A DNA stretch of 64,000 bases from Microbulbifer sp. VAAF005. GTDB lineage: Bacteria; Pseudomonadota; Gammaproteobacteria; Pseudomonadales; Cellvibrionaceae. The stretch's first letter is position 1. Every line of letters starts with the position of its first letter. Below are positions 30,385-39,182 of this stretch, piece by piece. Made by a program: the position numbers and the translations under genes. The stretch spans positions 4,025,001 through 4,089,000 of the forward strand of contig NZ_CP120233.1 in the NCBI RefSeq assembly GCF_030012985.1. The letters are read 5' to 3'. Below the pieces are notes generated by a model that worked only from the letters and a program-made list of their open reading frames with translations, did not search any database and was not told the DNA's origin.

Positions 30385-30812
30385 TAGAATTCATCCTTAC
30401 CCAAATCAAAGGTGTCTGTGAGTGAGCTGCGAACACGCGATTGCAGTACTTCCTGGTGAATATACTGAGCGGCCTCATCGGCCAAGCGATGTATATTGTT
30501 GGTGCTTGGACTGATAAAACGCCTAAAAACAATTTTGTCGTTATAGGTAACCCAAATTAGATTTCCCCATCGGGCCGACGGCCTTTCATAAATTGTTAAG
30601 TTGTACGTAGCATCTGGGTAATTGAGGTTTCTGTATTCGCTCATGAAGCGAGCAAAATCATGCCCGGTGCGAGTTATTGTTCGATCTATATTAAATCCGC
30701 TGATTTCATCTTCGAGTTTTCCAGAATCGGTATCTGCTGGAGGAACCTCTGTGTCATCCTGGCCAAAGGCCAGGGATGCACACAGTGTCAACATCAACAG
30801 GGTTAGTCTCAT
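30384..30812 (-). CDS. csgE: Curli periplasmic adaptor CsgE
   Basis: 142 aa from ATG 30812, which overlaps the csgD stop (ATGA) and has AGAGAGG just upstream; a longer frame inside csgD is not needed. Signal peptide RLTLLMLTLCASLAFG. The conserved CsgE core follows: ITRTGHDFARFMSEYRNLNY, LTIYERPSARWGNLIWVTYN, a FRRFISP strand and the C-terminal end FDLGKDEF, nearly identical in form to E. coli CsgE. CsgE caps the CsgG pore from the periplasm and selects curlin clients. Confidence 0.95.
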   Translation of the reverse strand: MRLTLLMLTLCASLAFGQDDTEVPPADTDSGKLEDEISGFNIDRTITRTGHDFARFMSEYRNLNYPDATYNLTIYERPSARWGNLIWVTYNDKIVFRRFISPSTNNIHRLADEAAQYIHQEVLQSRVRSSLTDTFDLGKDEF

Positions 30813-31402
30813 ATCCTCTCTTCCTGGAGATTGAGCTTGGCCCAATTACTGGCCTGCAGCCGGTTTTTAACTCCAATTTTTCGGAAAATGTTGTACATGT
30901 GATTTTTCACAGTGTGTTCGCTAAGGTGCAATTTTGTTGCGATAACACTGTTGGGTTCACCGGTAGTGAGTTGTCCGAGTATTTCCTGTTCCCTGCGGGT
31001 AAGAGGGAGGGAGTTTTGTGGGCTGATATGTTGTCGCCCCTCGGCACTGTGAATCGCGGTATCCAATTTGTGAATAAGGTTTTCCTGACTGGTATTGCTG
31101 TCACAAAGTAGGTGAAAACCTTTCTGGCGTAACTTTTCCGATATATGAATGGGTAGGTTGGCTGGGAGATTAATCAGTAAAGCTTTTGCATGACTAATCT
31201 TCTTTAGATCTGAAAGAAACTGTTTTGAGTCAGAGCTCACACCAATTTGCCAGCAATCTATCACGATAGCCTGATAATGCTGCAGGCAGTTTTTTTGTTT
31301 TCCAATGCTAGATTTTTCCCAGGGTATGGGAATAGCTTGTGAAAACAGTGAAAATAATAGATCGCCTTGAAGGCCGGAGTTGCTAAAAAAAAGAACCGGC
31401 AT
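30809..31402 (-). CDS. csgD: LuxR/CsgD-type transcriptional regulator
   Basis: 197 aa. A weakly conserved receiver-like N-terminal half is followed by a LuxR-type helix-turn-helix (about 132-190): LTRREQEILGQLTTGEPNSV, IATKLHLSEHTVKNHMYNIF and KIGVKNRLQASNWAKLNL. This matches E. coli CsgD closely, including the NLF/NIF-KKI-VKNR-QA-WA block. CsgD activates curlin operons. Here it heads csgD-E-F-G on the strand that also carries all curlin genes. Start ATG 31402 has ACGAGGT upstream. Symbol given by sequence plus position. Confidence 0.88.
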   Translation of the reverse strand: MPVLFFSNSGLQGDLLFSLFSQAIPIPWEKSSIGKQKNCLQHYQAIVIDCWQIGVSSDSKQFLSDLKKISHAKALLINLPANLPIHISEKLRQKGFHLLCDSNTSQENLIHKLDTAIHSAEGRQHISPQNSLPLTRREQEILGQLTTGEPNSVIATKLHLSEHTVKNHMYNIFRKIGVKNRLQASNWAKLNLQEERI

Positions 31403-32103
31403 ATACCTCGTACCTCTCCTTGATACAGATAGATCTCTCTCGAAATAAGAGTTTGACCTTCCATCGACTCCTGTCGTTTAGGTTCCCAAAATTACCCCAC
31501 GTTATCTGCCATGACGACGTGGGAGTCAGCGTAAAATCGTTTCTGCCATGTTAGGGAAAAACACTCACTCAATGAGAATTTAGTTTGGAGTGTAGACGTA
31601 GGAGGGATAAGTCTTAGGAAAAAATGTGCCTTATTTATTTGTAAATATTTTTAGTGTTTTTTTGCTGTAGTTTAAGATCGCTAAATAATTGCTTTTGTTC
31701 AGTTAGAATATCTGAAAATAAGCGTTCAATTTATTTTTTTGGCATTTTGTGTCTTGTGTTTGGTGCTGTTTTTTTATTTGGCAAGTATTGCATTTGATTG
31801 ATGCTTAATTGTACTCGTTAAAGACCTTTATTCGCTTTGCTCTGTCGCTGGAGTGCAATTAATTTTCTACAGAAAAAGAGGTTTTCAGGTGCCTTTCCTA
31901 TGTCACCTCTTATGCCTTTTTTTGTTGAGTTGTCGCAACTGCCTAATGCCTATGTCAGTTTTCCCTGTGTTTCCTATGATTGGAGCCGATTACAATGGTG
32001 AAACTGTCGTCATACTACTGTACAAATTGTGAACTTTTGGGCGGATGTGCTGTCCGCAGCTGTTAGGATAGAGGCCAATTGGGCTGATAATGAAGGGGGA
32101 GAG
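31403..32103. other. Long AT-rich non-coding region upstream of csgD
   Basis: 701 bp between the divergent csgD operon and the membrane-protein gene. It is clearly more AT-rich than the flanking genes, with T runs around 31640-31790. A long AT-rich regulatory region before csgD is also the rule in enterobacteria. No specific operator could be assigned, and no gene was seen. Confidence 0.65.
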
Positions 32104-33540
32104 ATGAGTCAACTAATGCAAAGTTTACCACTTTGGCTTTGGGGCATCCTGGGTTTGATTGTATTGTTCTTGGCCCGTGAGCCTGTGCATCGCGCCGTAT
32201 ATGCGATAGCACGTCTGGGCCATCGGGCGTTGCGCTTTGTGGCGAGTAATATTGATTCTGCAGAACAAAGACTGGTAGAGCGCAATCGAGAAGTACTTTT
32301 TGCTGAAGGCCGGGACACGGCAGAGCGCCAGATTGAAAGAGAATTTGAACGTATTGAGCAAACCGTAAAGCGGGATTTGGCACTGTATCCAACCTTGCAT
32401 CGAAAGCTCTGTGAACAGCTCAGCAGCTTGGATGAGGACTATGTACGCAGTGCTGAAATAGCTCCGGAACCATCAAACTGGGCCCGGGCGATTCGCGCCG
32501 TTTCGGAAATTCCCGGCAAAGAAGACCCGGTGGTAGCTGATGTTCTCGACACTATTAACCAGTCAATGCGTAAAGCTGAGTCCAAAGCTCTGGAGTCTTA
32601 TCGCGAGTCGACGCGGGAAAGGCATCAATTACTAAAACGTATGCTGCCTAGTTGGCGTGCAATGCTTTCAACTTTGGGGCGCATTAACAAAAATGTAGAG
32701 TCGGTTATTCGGCGGGCCAAAGCGCTGGATGGCCATATGGAGCGCTATGAAGAGATTCTTCAGGAATCGGATAAGAGTCTTCATTTGCTATCTTCTTCCT
32801 CTTTCAGCCGTTTTCTGACGGCTTCTTTGGTGTTAATGGTTGCCTTGGCTGGGGCCATGGTGAATTTTCAGTTACTGGCACAACCTATGGCAGCTGTACT
32901 GGGCACTGAAGCTTCACTTGGTGGCTATAGCCTCGCCAGTATTTCAGCTGCGGTGGTTATATTTTTACAGGTCACTGTCGGATTGGTGATTATGGAGTGC
33001 CTCCAGGTTACCCGAATGTTTCCTTCGGTAGGCTCCTTAGGGGAAAGTACGCGCAGGTTATTATTGGGAGTGGCTTTGGCACTCTTATTGATTTTGGCAG
33101 GTGTCGGTGGAAACCTGGCCTTTTCACGAGAGTTGATCCTGCAGCAGCAATTATTGGGTTCTGAACAGCTCTGGCCAATCCCACTGGCACAAATGGGGCT
33201 AGGGTTTGTACTTCCTCTGATTTTGGCTTTTCTGGCAATTCCCTTGGAGCAGTTTATCCGTTCAGCGCGAACGGTAATTGGTATTGGGGTGGGCTTATCC
33301 CTGCGGGGAATGACCTTAATACTGCGGTTTTTGGCGATGGCTTCACTGCACTTAGGTGTTTTGGTTAATCGCTTTTACGACATCGTTATTTTTGTTCCCC
33401 TCTGGTTACAGGCTTTATATGTCCGTCAGAAACAGGGAACTGGCAGTGAGGCTAAAGAACCGGCGGAGAAAGAAGAGTCCAAAAAGAATACCGTGCTTGC
33501 TGACACTGATTCTGTTGCCAAATTAGTGGAAGAGGCGTAA
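32104..33540 (+). CDS. Membrane protein of unknown function with N-terminal helical domain
   Basis: 478 aa from ATG 32104 with GGGGGAGAG directly upstream (frame open 25 codons further). Layout: one membrane segment at residues 8-27; a charged, helical and probably coiled-coil cytoplasmic or periplasmic stretch (about 50-235) with many Arg and Glu; then about five hydrophobic segments between 240 and 440; then an acidic Lys/Glu-rich tail. No family was recognised. It is followed after about 20-50 bp by a glycerophosphodiesterase gene, perhaps in one transcript. The function is open. Confidence 0.75.
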   Translation: MSQLMQSLPLWLWGILGLIVLFLAREPVHRAVYAIARLGHRALRFVASNIDSAEQRLVERNREVLFAEGRDTAERQIEREFERIEQTVKRDLALYPTLHRKLCEQLSSLDEDYVRSAEIAPEPSNWARAIRAVSEIPGKEDPVVADVLDTINQSMRKAESKALESYRESTRERHQLLKRMLPSWRAMLSTLGRINKNVESVIRRAKALDGHMERYEEILQESDKSLHLLSSSSFSRFLTASLVLMVALAGAMVNFQLLAQPMAAVLGTEASLGGYSLASISAAVVIFLQVTVGLVIMECLQVTRMFPSVGSLGESTRRLLLGVALALLLILAGVGGNLAFSRELILQQQLLGSEQLWPIPLAQMGLGFVLPLILAFLAIPLEQFIRSARTVIGIGVGLSLRGMTLILRFLAMASLHLGVLVNRFYDIVIFVPLWLQALYVRQKQGTGSEAKEPAEKEESKKNTVLADTDSVAKLVEEA

Positions 33541-33594
33541 TCGAAGCTAACACTATCCAGCTTGAAAACTGACAAAATAATAAGTGTGGTGAGC

Positions 33595-34494
33595 ATGTTT
33601 TGGTTGTGGTTCTTTTTAATTGCCCTAGTCGTCCTTTTTCTTTATGCCCGGTCTGCACCGGGTAAACCTTGTCCCCTGTGGTTTCCTCAAGGGGAGGGGC
33701 CGATGGTGATCGCACATGGTAATGACTGCGGCAATGGCCTCTATCCAGGAAACACGGCGATTTACCTTGAAAAAATGGTGCAACTGGGCGTGGATGCTAT
33801 TGAAGTGGATCTGTGGCTCACTGCCGATGGCCATTTAGTGTTGATTCACGACAGGGAGCTGGAAATATTCTCTGATGGGGCGGGGTTTGTAGAGGATAAA
33901 ACCTTAGAGCAGCTGCGTCAGTTAAATGTTGCCTATCTCTGGACTCGGGATGGAGAGCATTACCCCTATAGAGAAAAGCCTCTGCGAGTGTTGACTCTGG
34001 AAGAGGCGCTGGCAATGGTGGGGGATATGCCAATGATACTGGAGATTAAAAGCCGTCAGTATCGCGCTGCAAAAGTGTTGAAGGATGTGCTGGCAAAGTG
34101 TGGAAAAGGCGAGCAGGTCGTTGTTTCCTCTTTTCACCAAGGGGTGATTAATGAGTTTCGTCGACTCTGTCCTCAAGTGGCGACGGGTACGCCTACCGTA
34201 GAGGCGGTGGTATTTTATATTGCACAGTTACTCCGAGCAGAGAAATTGTTGCGCCCAAGCTATAGCGCAATGCAGCTGCCGATGGAGCAAAAAGGTATTC
34301 CCGTAGTTACTGAAAGTATGGTGTGCGCCGCTAATAAGAAGAACGTCCACTTGGCGGTATGGACAGTGAATGGTATGGAGAATTACCGGCGCTATATTGA
34401 TCTGGGCGTACACGGCATTGTGACTGACCGACCGGATCTGCTGTTGGAGATGTTGGCGCAGCAGCGAGAAACTTTATTGAAGCAGGCAGCCTGA
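33595..34494 (+). CDS. Glycerophosphodiester phosphodiesterase family protein
   Basis: About 299 aa from ATG 33595 (TTG 33562 also possible). An N-terminal membrane anchor FWLWFFLIALVVLFLYARS is followed by the GDPD TIM-barrel. VIAHGNDCGNGLYPGNT carries the catalytic His and the NT motif, followed by GVDAIEVDLWLTADGHLVLIHD (metal-binding Glu and Asp, second catalytic His), then EIKS and AVWTVNG with GIVTDRPDLL at the end. Such enzymes split glycerophosphodiesters to glycerol-3-phosphate and an alcohol. It has Gly where bacterial enzymes usually have Arg after the first His (AHRG). Membrane-anchored; substrate unknown. Confidence 0.87.
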   Translation: MFWLWFFLIALVVLFLYARSAPGKPCPLWFPQGEGPMVIAHGNDCGNGLYPGNTAIYLEKMVQLGVDAIEVDLWLTADGHLVLIHDRELEIFSDGAGFVEDKTLEQLRQLNVAYLWTRDGEHYPYREKPLRVLTLEEALAMVGDMPMILEIKSRQYRAAKVLKDVLAKCGKGEQVVVSSFHQGVINEFRRLCPQVATGTPTVEAVVFYIAQLLRAEKLLRPSYSAMQLPMEQKGIPVVTESMVCAANKKNVHLAVWTVNGMENYRRYIDLGVHGIVTDRPDLLLEMLAQQRETLLKQAA

Positions 34495-34523
34495 CTCGAT
34501 TGATATAAGGAATAAGTCAACTG

Positions 34524-34832
34524 ATGGAGATCGTAGTTTTTCTATTTACGACTATTTGTATTATTGGCTTCATTTCAGGTCTTACTGCTGCCATTAGTAT
34601 CTCTGTTTTGAGTAAGTATGCTGTTGGCGCGCCACGACTTCTTAAGTTGTCAGGGGTTTCGTTACTCTTTAAAAAGTACTATCCAAACCACAATAAACAG
34701 AGAAAAGTGACTCTCGCTCTAGAGGTTATTTGCGTGGCTTGTATCTTGCTTGCGTTTTTGGTGCTAATTATCTGTATTCCAGAGATGAGAGATCTGGTTT
34801 TTAAATCCATTGGTAGCCACAGTACTTTATAG
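34524..34832 (+). CDS. Small membrane protein of unknown function
   Basis: 102 aa with two clear membrane segments, at about residues 4-30 (FLFTTICIIGFISGLTAAIS) and 65-88 (ALEVICVACILLAFLVLIIC), joined by a basic loop. AAGGAA precedes the ATG, and it lies 29 bp after the phosphodiesterase gene, so it is probably co-transcribed. No family recognised. Confidence 0.6.
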   Translation: MEIVVFLFTTICIIGFISGLTAAISISVLSKYAVGAPRLLKLSGVSLLFKKYYPNHNKQRKVTLALEVICVACILLAFLVLIICIPEMRDLVFKSIGSHSTL

Positions 34833-34976
34833 GAGTAGGCAAGAACGTCTAGCCTTTCAGTTTGATTGGAGGGCTGACCAAAATATTTGGCATACTAAAA
34901 GCAACAGGCGCATTTTATGTTGTCAGATCAACTTCTGATAATTTTCGGAAAGAAATAATAACAACTGGGAGTTTTT

Positions 34977-35879
34977 ATGAAGAACGTAGTAGGTTCCGTC
35001 GCCCTGGCGGTTTCTGTATTGGCTGCATCTTTTACCTCTGCACAGGATCGGTTTGCCAATGTGGAAATTAGTAGTGAAGCCGTGTCTGGCAATGTTTATA
35101 TGCTCAAAGGGGCTGGGGGCAATATTGCGGTACTGGTGGGAGAGGACGGCACCTTTATGGTGGATGACCAATACGCGCCTTTGACCGCAAAAATTCAACA
35201 GGCAGTCGCTGAGTTAGCTAAGCAACCTTTGCGTTTTGTCATTAATACCCACTGGCATGGCGATCATACCGGCGGTAATGAAAACCTGGGTAAAAGCGGC
35301 GCCCTGATTGTGGCTCACGAGAATGTGCGCAAACGGGTAAGTACCGAGCAGTTTATTGAGGCGTTTAAACGTAAGGTTGAGCCGTCTCCTCCAGAAGCAT
35401 TACCGGTGATTACCTTTACCGATGCCACTACCTTTTACTGGAATGGCGATAGGGTAAAGGTCCAACATGTGGGGCCGGCGCACACGGATGGTGACTCCAT
35501 CGTGCATTTTGCCGAAGCCGATGTGATTCATATGGGGGATATTTATTTTAACGGCAACTATCCCTTTATCGATCTCTCTTCCGGCGGTTCGGTGGATGGC
35601 ATGATCGCAGCTATGGACACCGCTTTGGCGATGGCGGGGGAAGATACCAAAATTATTCCCGGTCACGGTCCTCTCAGTAATCGGGCAGAACTGCAACAGC
35701 AGCGCAATATACTGGCAGGGCTTAGGGATAAAGTGAAAGCGATGGTGGATGAGGGTAAAACCCGGCAGGAAGTGATTTCTGCAAAACCGACTGCGGAATT
35801 TGATTCGCAGTATGGCCAGGGTTTTATGACACCGGATATTTGGACCGGGATTGTTTACGACTCCCTGACACAATCTTAG
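34977..35879 (+). CDS. Secreted metallo-beta-lactamase-fold hydrolase
   Basis: 300 aa with a signal peptide ending ...LAASFTSAQ. The metal motif THWHGDHTGG (His92, His94, Asp96, His97) is complete; later ligands are in GPAHTDGDSIVHF, GDIYF and PGHGPLS. This order is typical of the MBL-fold superfamily. It most resembles periplasmic MBL hydrolases of unknown substrate rather than proven antibiotic-resistance enzymes. A bidirectional terminator follows. Confidence 0.88.
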   Translation: MKNVVGSVALAVSVLAASFTSAQDRFANVEISSEAVSGNVYMLKGAGGNIAVLVGEDGTFMVDDQYAPLTAKIQQAVAELAKQPLRFVINTHWHGDHTGGNENLGKSGALIVAHENVRKRVSTEQFIEAFKRKVEPSPPEALPVITFTDATTFYWNGDRVKVQHVGPAHTDGDSIVHFAEADVIHMGDIYFNGNYPFIDLSSGGSVDGMIAAMDTALAMAGEDTKIIPGHGPLSNRAELQQQRNILAGLRDKVKAMVDEGKTRQEVISAKPTAEFDSQYGQGFMTPDIWTGIVYDSLTQS

Positions 35880-35884
35880 AAAAT

Positions 35885-35924
35885 AAAAAAAGGCGGCGCA
35901 GTGAGAACCTGCGCCGCCTTTTTT
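35885..35924. terminator. Bidirectional terminator between the MBL and RND genes
   Basis: AGGCGGCGCA and TGCGCCGCCT form a perfect 10-bp stem with a 9-nt loop, flanked by A on the left and T on the right. It serves the MBL gene on plus and the RND pump gene (stop at 35944) on minus. Confidence 0.9.
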
Positions 35925-35943
35925 GTTGGATTACCCGGTGATT

Positions 35944-38900
35944 TTATTCTGTAGTGGCGCTCGGGGTCATGGGCCCGCCAAATTCAGGGTTATTTTCCAC
36001 CGCCTCTTCATTGTGCTCTTCTCGCACTCGGAACCAAGCGGCATAGAGTGCTGGCAGGAACAGTAGGGTGAGTCCGGTTGCGACAATCAATCCGCCCATA
36101 ATGGCGACTGCCATAGGGCCAAAGAAGTCACTGCGGGACAGTGGAATCATCGCCAATACCGCAGTCAGCGCTGTCAATACAATCGGCCTGAAGCGTCTTA
36201 CCGTCGACTCGACAATTGCATCCCAGGGACTGAGGCCCTGACTGATATCCTGCTGTATCTGGTCCACCAAAATCACCGAGTTACGCATAATCATTCCCGC
36301 CAGGGCGATGGTGCCCAGCATGGCGACAAAACCAAAGGGTTTGCCAAACAGCAGCAGGAACAGGGTAACGCCGATCAGGCCCAGGGGAGCCGTGAGGAAT
36401 ACCATGGTGGATAGGGACATACTGCGCAATTGCAGCATCAGCAGGGTAAAGACCACCAGCACGAATAGCGGCATACCGGCATTGACCGATTTTTGCCCCC
36501 GCGCAGACTCTTCCACGGTACCACCCACTTCCAGCAAGTAGCCTGGCGGTAATTTATCGCGAATGGATTGAAGCTGAGGCCACACGGCATTGACGACGGT
36601 CGCCGGTAATTCGTCCCCATAAATATCAGCGCGCACGGTAACGGTGGGCAGGCGGTCCCGGTGCCAGATAATACCTTCCTCAAAACCGTATTCCAGGGTG
36701 GCAATCTGGTTCAACGGTACACTGCGGCCGCTGTCGGTTTGTACCGCGAGGTTACCCAACTGGCGCAGGGCATAGCGATCGTCTTCATTACCGCGCACAC
36801 GCACGTCGATCAGCTCGTTATCCTCCCGGTATTGGCTCACAGTGATACCCGTTAAGGAGCTTTGCAGAGCCTGGGACAAGGTTGCACTGTTGACGCCCAT
36901 GGCGCGAGCGCGGTCCTGGTCGATATTGAGGTTGATGGATTTACTGGGTTCTTCCCAGTCCAAGTGCACGTTGGTCACCTGTGGATTGTCCCGCAGGCGC
37001 TCAGCCACTTCCCGAGCCAGCCCGCGTACTTCGCGAATATGTTCGCCGGACAAGCGGAACTGCACCGGGTAGCCCACGGGTGGGCCGTTCTCCAGGCGGG
37101 ACACACGGCTGCGCAGGGTGGGGAACTCCTCATTCATCGTATTGATCAGCCAGCTGCGCACTTGCTCGCGCTCTTCGACACTGCGGGTCATTACAACAAA
37201 CTGGGCGAAGCTGGCAGCGGGCAGTTGCTGGTCAAGGGGCAAGTAGAAACGCGGGGAGCCGGTGCCCACATAAGCCACGTAATTTTCTACTTGATCGTTC
37301 TGCGCCAGGAGGGTTTCCAACCTTTTGGCTTGGTGCTCGGTGGATTTCAGCGAGGCACCTTCGGCCAGCTTCAGGTCCACCATCAATTCGAGGCGTCCGG
37401 AAGAGGGGAAGAACTGTTGCGGAACCAGTTTGAACAGGGCGAGCGAGCCGACAAAAATCGCCAGGGTTGCCGCAATCACTGTTTTACGATTGCGCAGGCA
37501 CCAGGTAATAAAGCGGCGGAAGCGCTGGTAAAAGGGTTTCTGGTAGGGATCTTTCACTTCACCGCCATGACCGTGTCGTGCCAGGTTCGGCAACAGGTAA
37601 TGGCCCAGGTAGGGCACAAATACCACGGCGGCGATCCAGGAAACGATAAGCGACAGGGTGACCACCTGGAAAATAGAGCGGGTGTATTCACCGGTACCGG
37701 ACTGGGCGGTGGCAATCGGTAAAAAACCGGCGGCGGTAATCAATGTACCGGTAAGCATGGGAAAAGCGGTGCTAGTCCAGGCGAAGCCGGCGGCTTTTAG
37801 CCGACTGAGCCCCTGTTCCATTTTTATAGCCATCATTTCCACCGCGATAATGGCATCGTCCACCATCAAGCCCAGGGCGAGTACCAGTGCCCCCAGCGAG
37901 ATCTTGTGCAGGCCGATATTGAAGTAGTGCATCAGCGCGAAGGTCATCGCCAATACCAGTGGGATCGACAGCGCCACAATTAATCCCGGGCGGCTGCCGA
38001 GGGAGAAAAAACTCACCAGCAGTACGATACCCAGGGCTTCGGCCAGCACTTGCAGGAATTCGCCAACGCCGCGTTTTACTGCCGCTGGTTGGTCGGAGAC
38101 CTTGCGCAGCTCCATACCTATGGGCAGATCTTCTTGTAGTCGGGCAAAGGTTTCATCGAGGGCTTTACCCAATTTTAAAATATCGCCCCCTTCCTTCATG
38201 GACACGGCGAGACCGATGGCGTCCTCTCCCATAAAGCGCATTCGGGGCTGGGCCGGATCGCTAAAGCCTCGGTGAACCTGGGCGATATCTCCCAGGCGCT
38301 GGGTGCGGCCATCTGCGGTAATGGGAAACTGACGTATTTCATTGACTGAGGTGAATTGCCCGCTCACACGGATGCGCACCCGGTCGCTGACGGTATCCAC
38401 AAAGCCGCCATCAGTGACCTGGTTTTGCGCTTGCAGGGCGTTTTGAACCGCAGACAGGGGAATGCCCATGGAGGCCAATTTGGTATTGGATATTTCCACC
38501 CAAATTTTTTCGTCCTGCAATCCCAGTAACTCGACCTTGCCTACATCCTTAACTCGCTGAAGGGCCAGTTGCAACCGCTCAGCGTAGTCCTTCATCAGTG
38601 CGTAATCGAAGCCACTGCCGGTGAGGGCATAAATATTGCCGAAGGTGGTGCCAAACTCGTCGTTAAAAAATGGGCCCTGGATATCCGGCGGCAGGGTGTG
38701 GCGAATATCCCCCACCTTTTTACGTACTTCATACCAGAGATCGGGAATGTCTCGGGAGTGCATATCGTCCCGGGCAACAAACAATACCTGGGATTGCCCC
38801 GGACGGGAAAAAGAGGAGATACGCTGGTAGTCACCGGTTTCCAGCAATTTCTTTTCTATCCGTTCGGTAATCTGGCGGGATACATCTTCGGCACTGGCGC

Positions 38901-39063
38901 CGGGCCAGACGGTGTTGATCACCATCACCTTAAAGGTAAAGGGTGGATCTTCACTTTGCCCCAATTGGGTATAGGAAAAGGTTCCCAGCAGTCCCAGGAC
39001 GATCATTGCGTAAAGCACCAGCGGGCGGTTTTTTAAGGCCCACTCGGAGAGGTTAAAACCCAT
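35944..39063 (-). CDS. RND-family efflux pump inner-membrane subunit
   Basis: 1039 aa, the normal RND length. The N-terminus NLSEWALKNRPLVLYAMIVL leads into the first large periplasmic loop. Membrane helix 4 has LGLMVDDAIIAVEMM with the paired Asp of the proton relay. The second periplasmic loop and the C-terminal helix bundle follow. These pumps export drugs or toxic compounds using the proton gradient. The adaptor gene lies 119 bp upstream on the same strand. No outer-membrane channel is in the operon, so a TolC-type partner elsewhere is expected. Confidence 0.95.
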   Translation of the reverse strand: MGFNLSEWALKNRPLVLYAMIVLGLLGTFSYTQLGQSEDPPFTFKVMVINTVWPGASAEDVSRQITERIEKKLLETGDYQRISSFSRPGQSQVLFVARDDMHSRDIPDLWYEVRKKVGDIRHTLPPDIQGPFFNDEFGTTFGNIYALTGSGFDYALMKDYAERLQLALQRVKDVGKVELLGLQDEKIWVEISNTKLASMGIPLSAVQNALQAQNQVTDGGFVDTVSDRVRIRVSGQFTSVNEIRQFPITADGRTQRLGDIAQVHRGFSDPAQPRMRFMGEDAIGLAVSMKEGGDILKLGKALDETFARLQEDLPIGMELRKVSDQPAAVKRGVGEFLQVLAEALGIVLLVSFFSLGSRPGLIVALSIPLVLAMTFALMHYFNIGLHKISLGALVLALGLMVDDAIIAVEMMAIKMEQGLSRLKAAGFAWTSTAFPMLTGTLITAAGFLPIATAQSGTGEYTRSIFQVVTLSLIVSWIAAVVFVPYLGHYLLPNLARHGHGGEVKDPYQKPFYQRFRRFITWCLRNRKTVIAATLAIFVGSLALFKLVPQQFFPSSGRLELMVDLKLAEGASLKSTEHQAKRLETLLAQNDQVENYVAYVGTGSPRFYLPLDQQLPAASFAQFVVMTRSVEEREQVRSWLINTMNEEFPTLRSRVSRLENGPPVGYPVQFRLSGEHIREVRGLAREVAERLRDNPQVTNVHLDWEEPSKSINLNIDQDRARAMGVNSATLSQALQSSLTGITVSQYREDNELIDVRVRGNEDDRYALRQLGNLAVQTDSGRSVPLNQIATLEYGFEEGIIWHRDRLPTVTVRADIYGDELPATVVNAVWPQLQSIRDKLPPGYLLEVGGTVEESARGQKSVNAGMPLFVLVVFTLLMLQLRSMSLSTMVFLTAPLGLIGVTLFLLLFGKPFGFVAMLGTIALAGMIMRNSVILVDQIQQDISQGLSPWDAIVESTVRRFRPIVLTALTAVLAMIPLSRSDFFGPMAVAIMGGLIVATGLTLLFLPALYAAWFRVREEHNEEAVENNPEFGGPMTPSATTE

Positions 39064-39182
39064 GGCAGTTTCTCTGTTTCAAGGGCGGCTCTGCTGTTCG
39101 CGGCCGCACTTTGGAAATTGTTATCGAGGCTTTATTGGGAATTAATTTACGCGGGCAGGTTTATTGTTCCCGCGTCTTTAAT

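Noticed and set aside
34977..35879. Reading the MBL-fold protein as an antibiotic-resistance beta-lactamase
   Set aside because: The metal motif only shows the superfamily; nothing specific to class B beta-lactamases could be identified.
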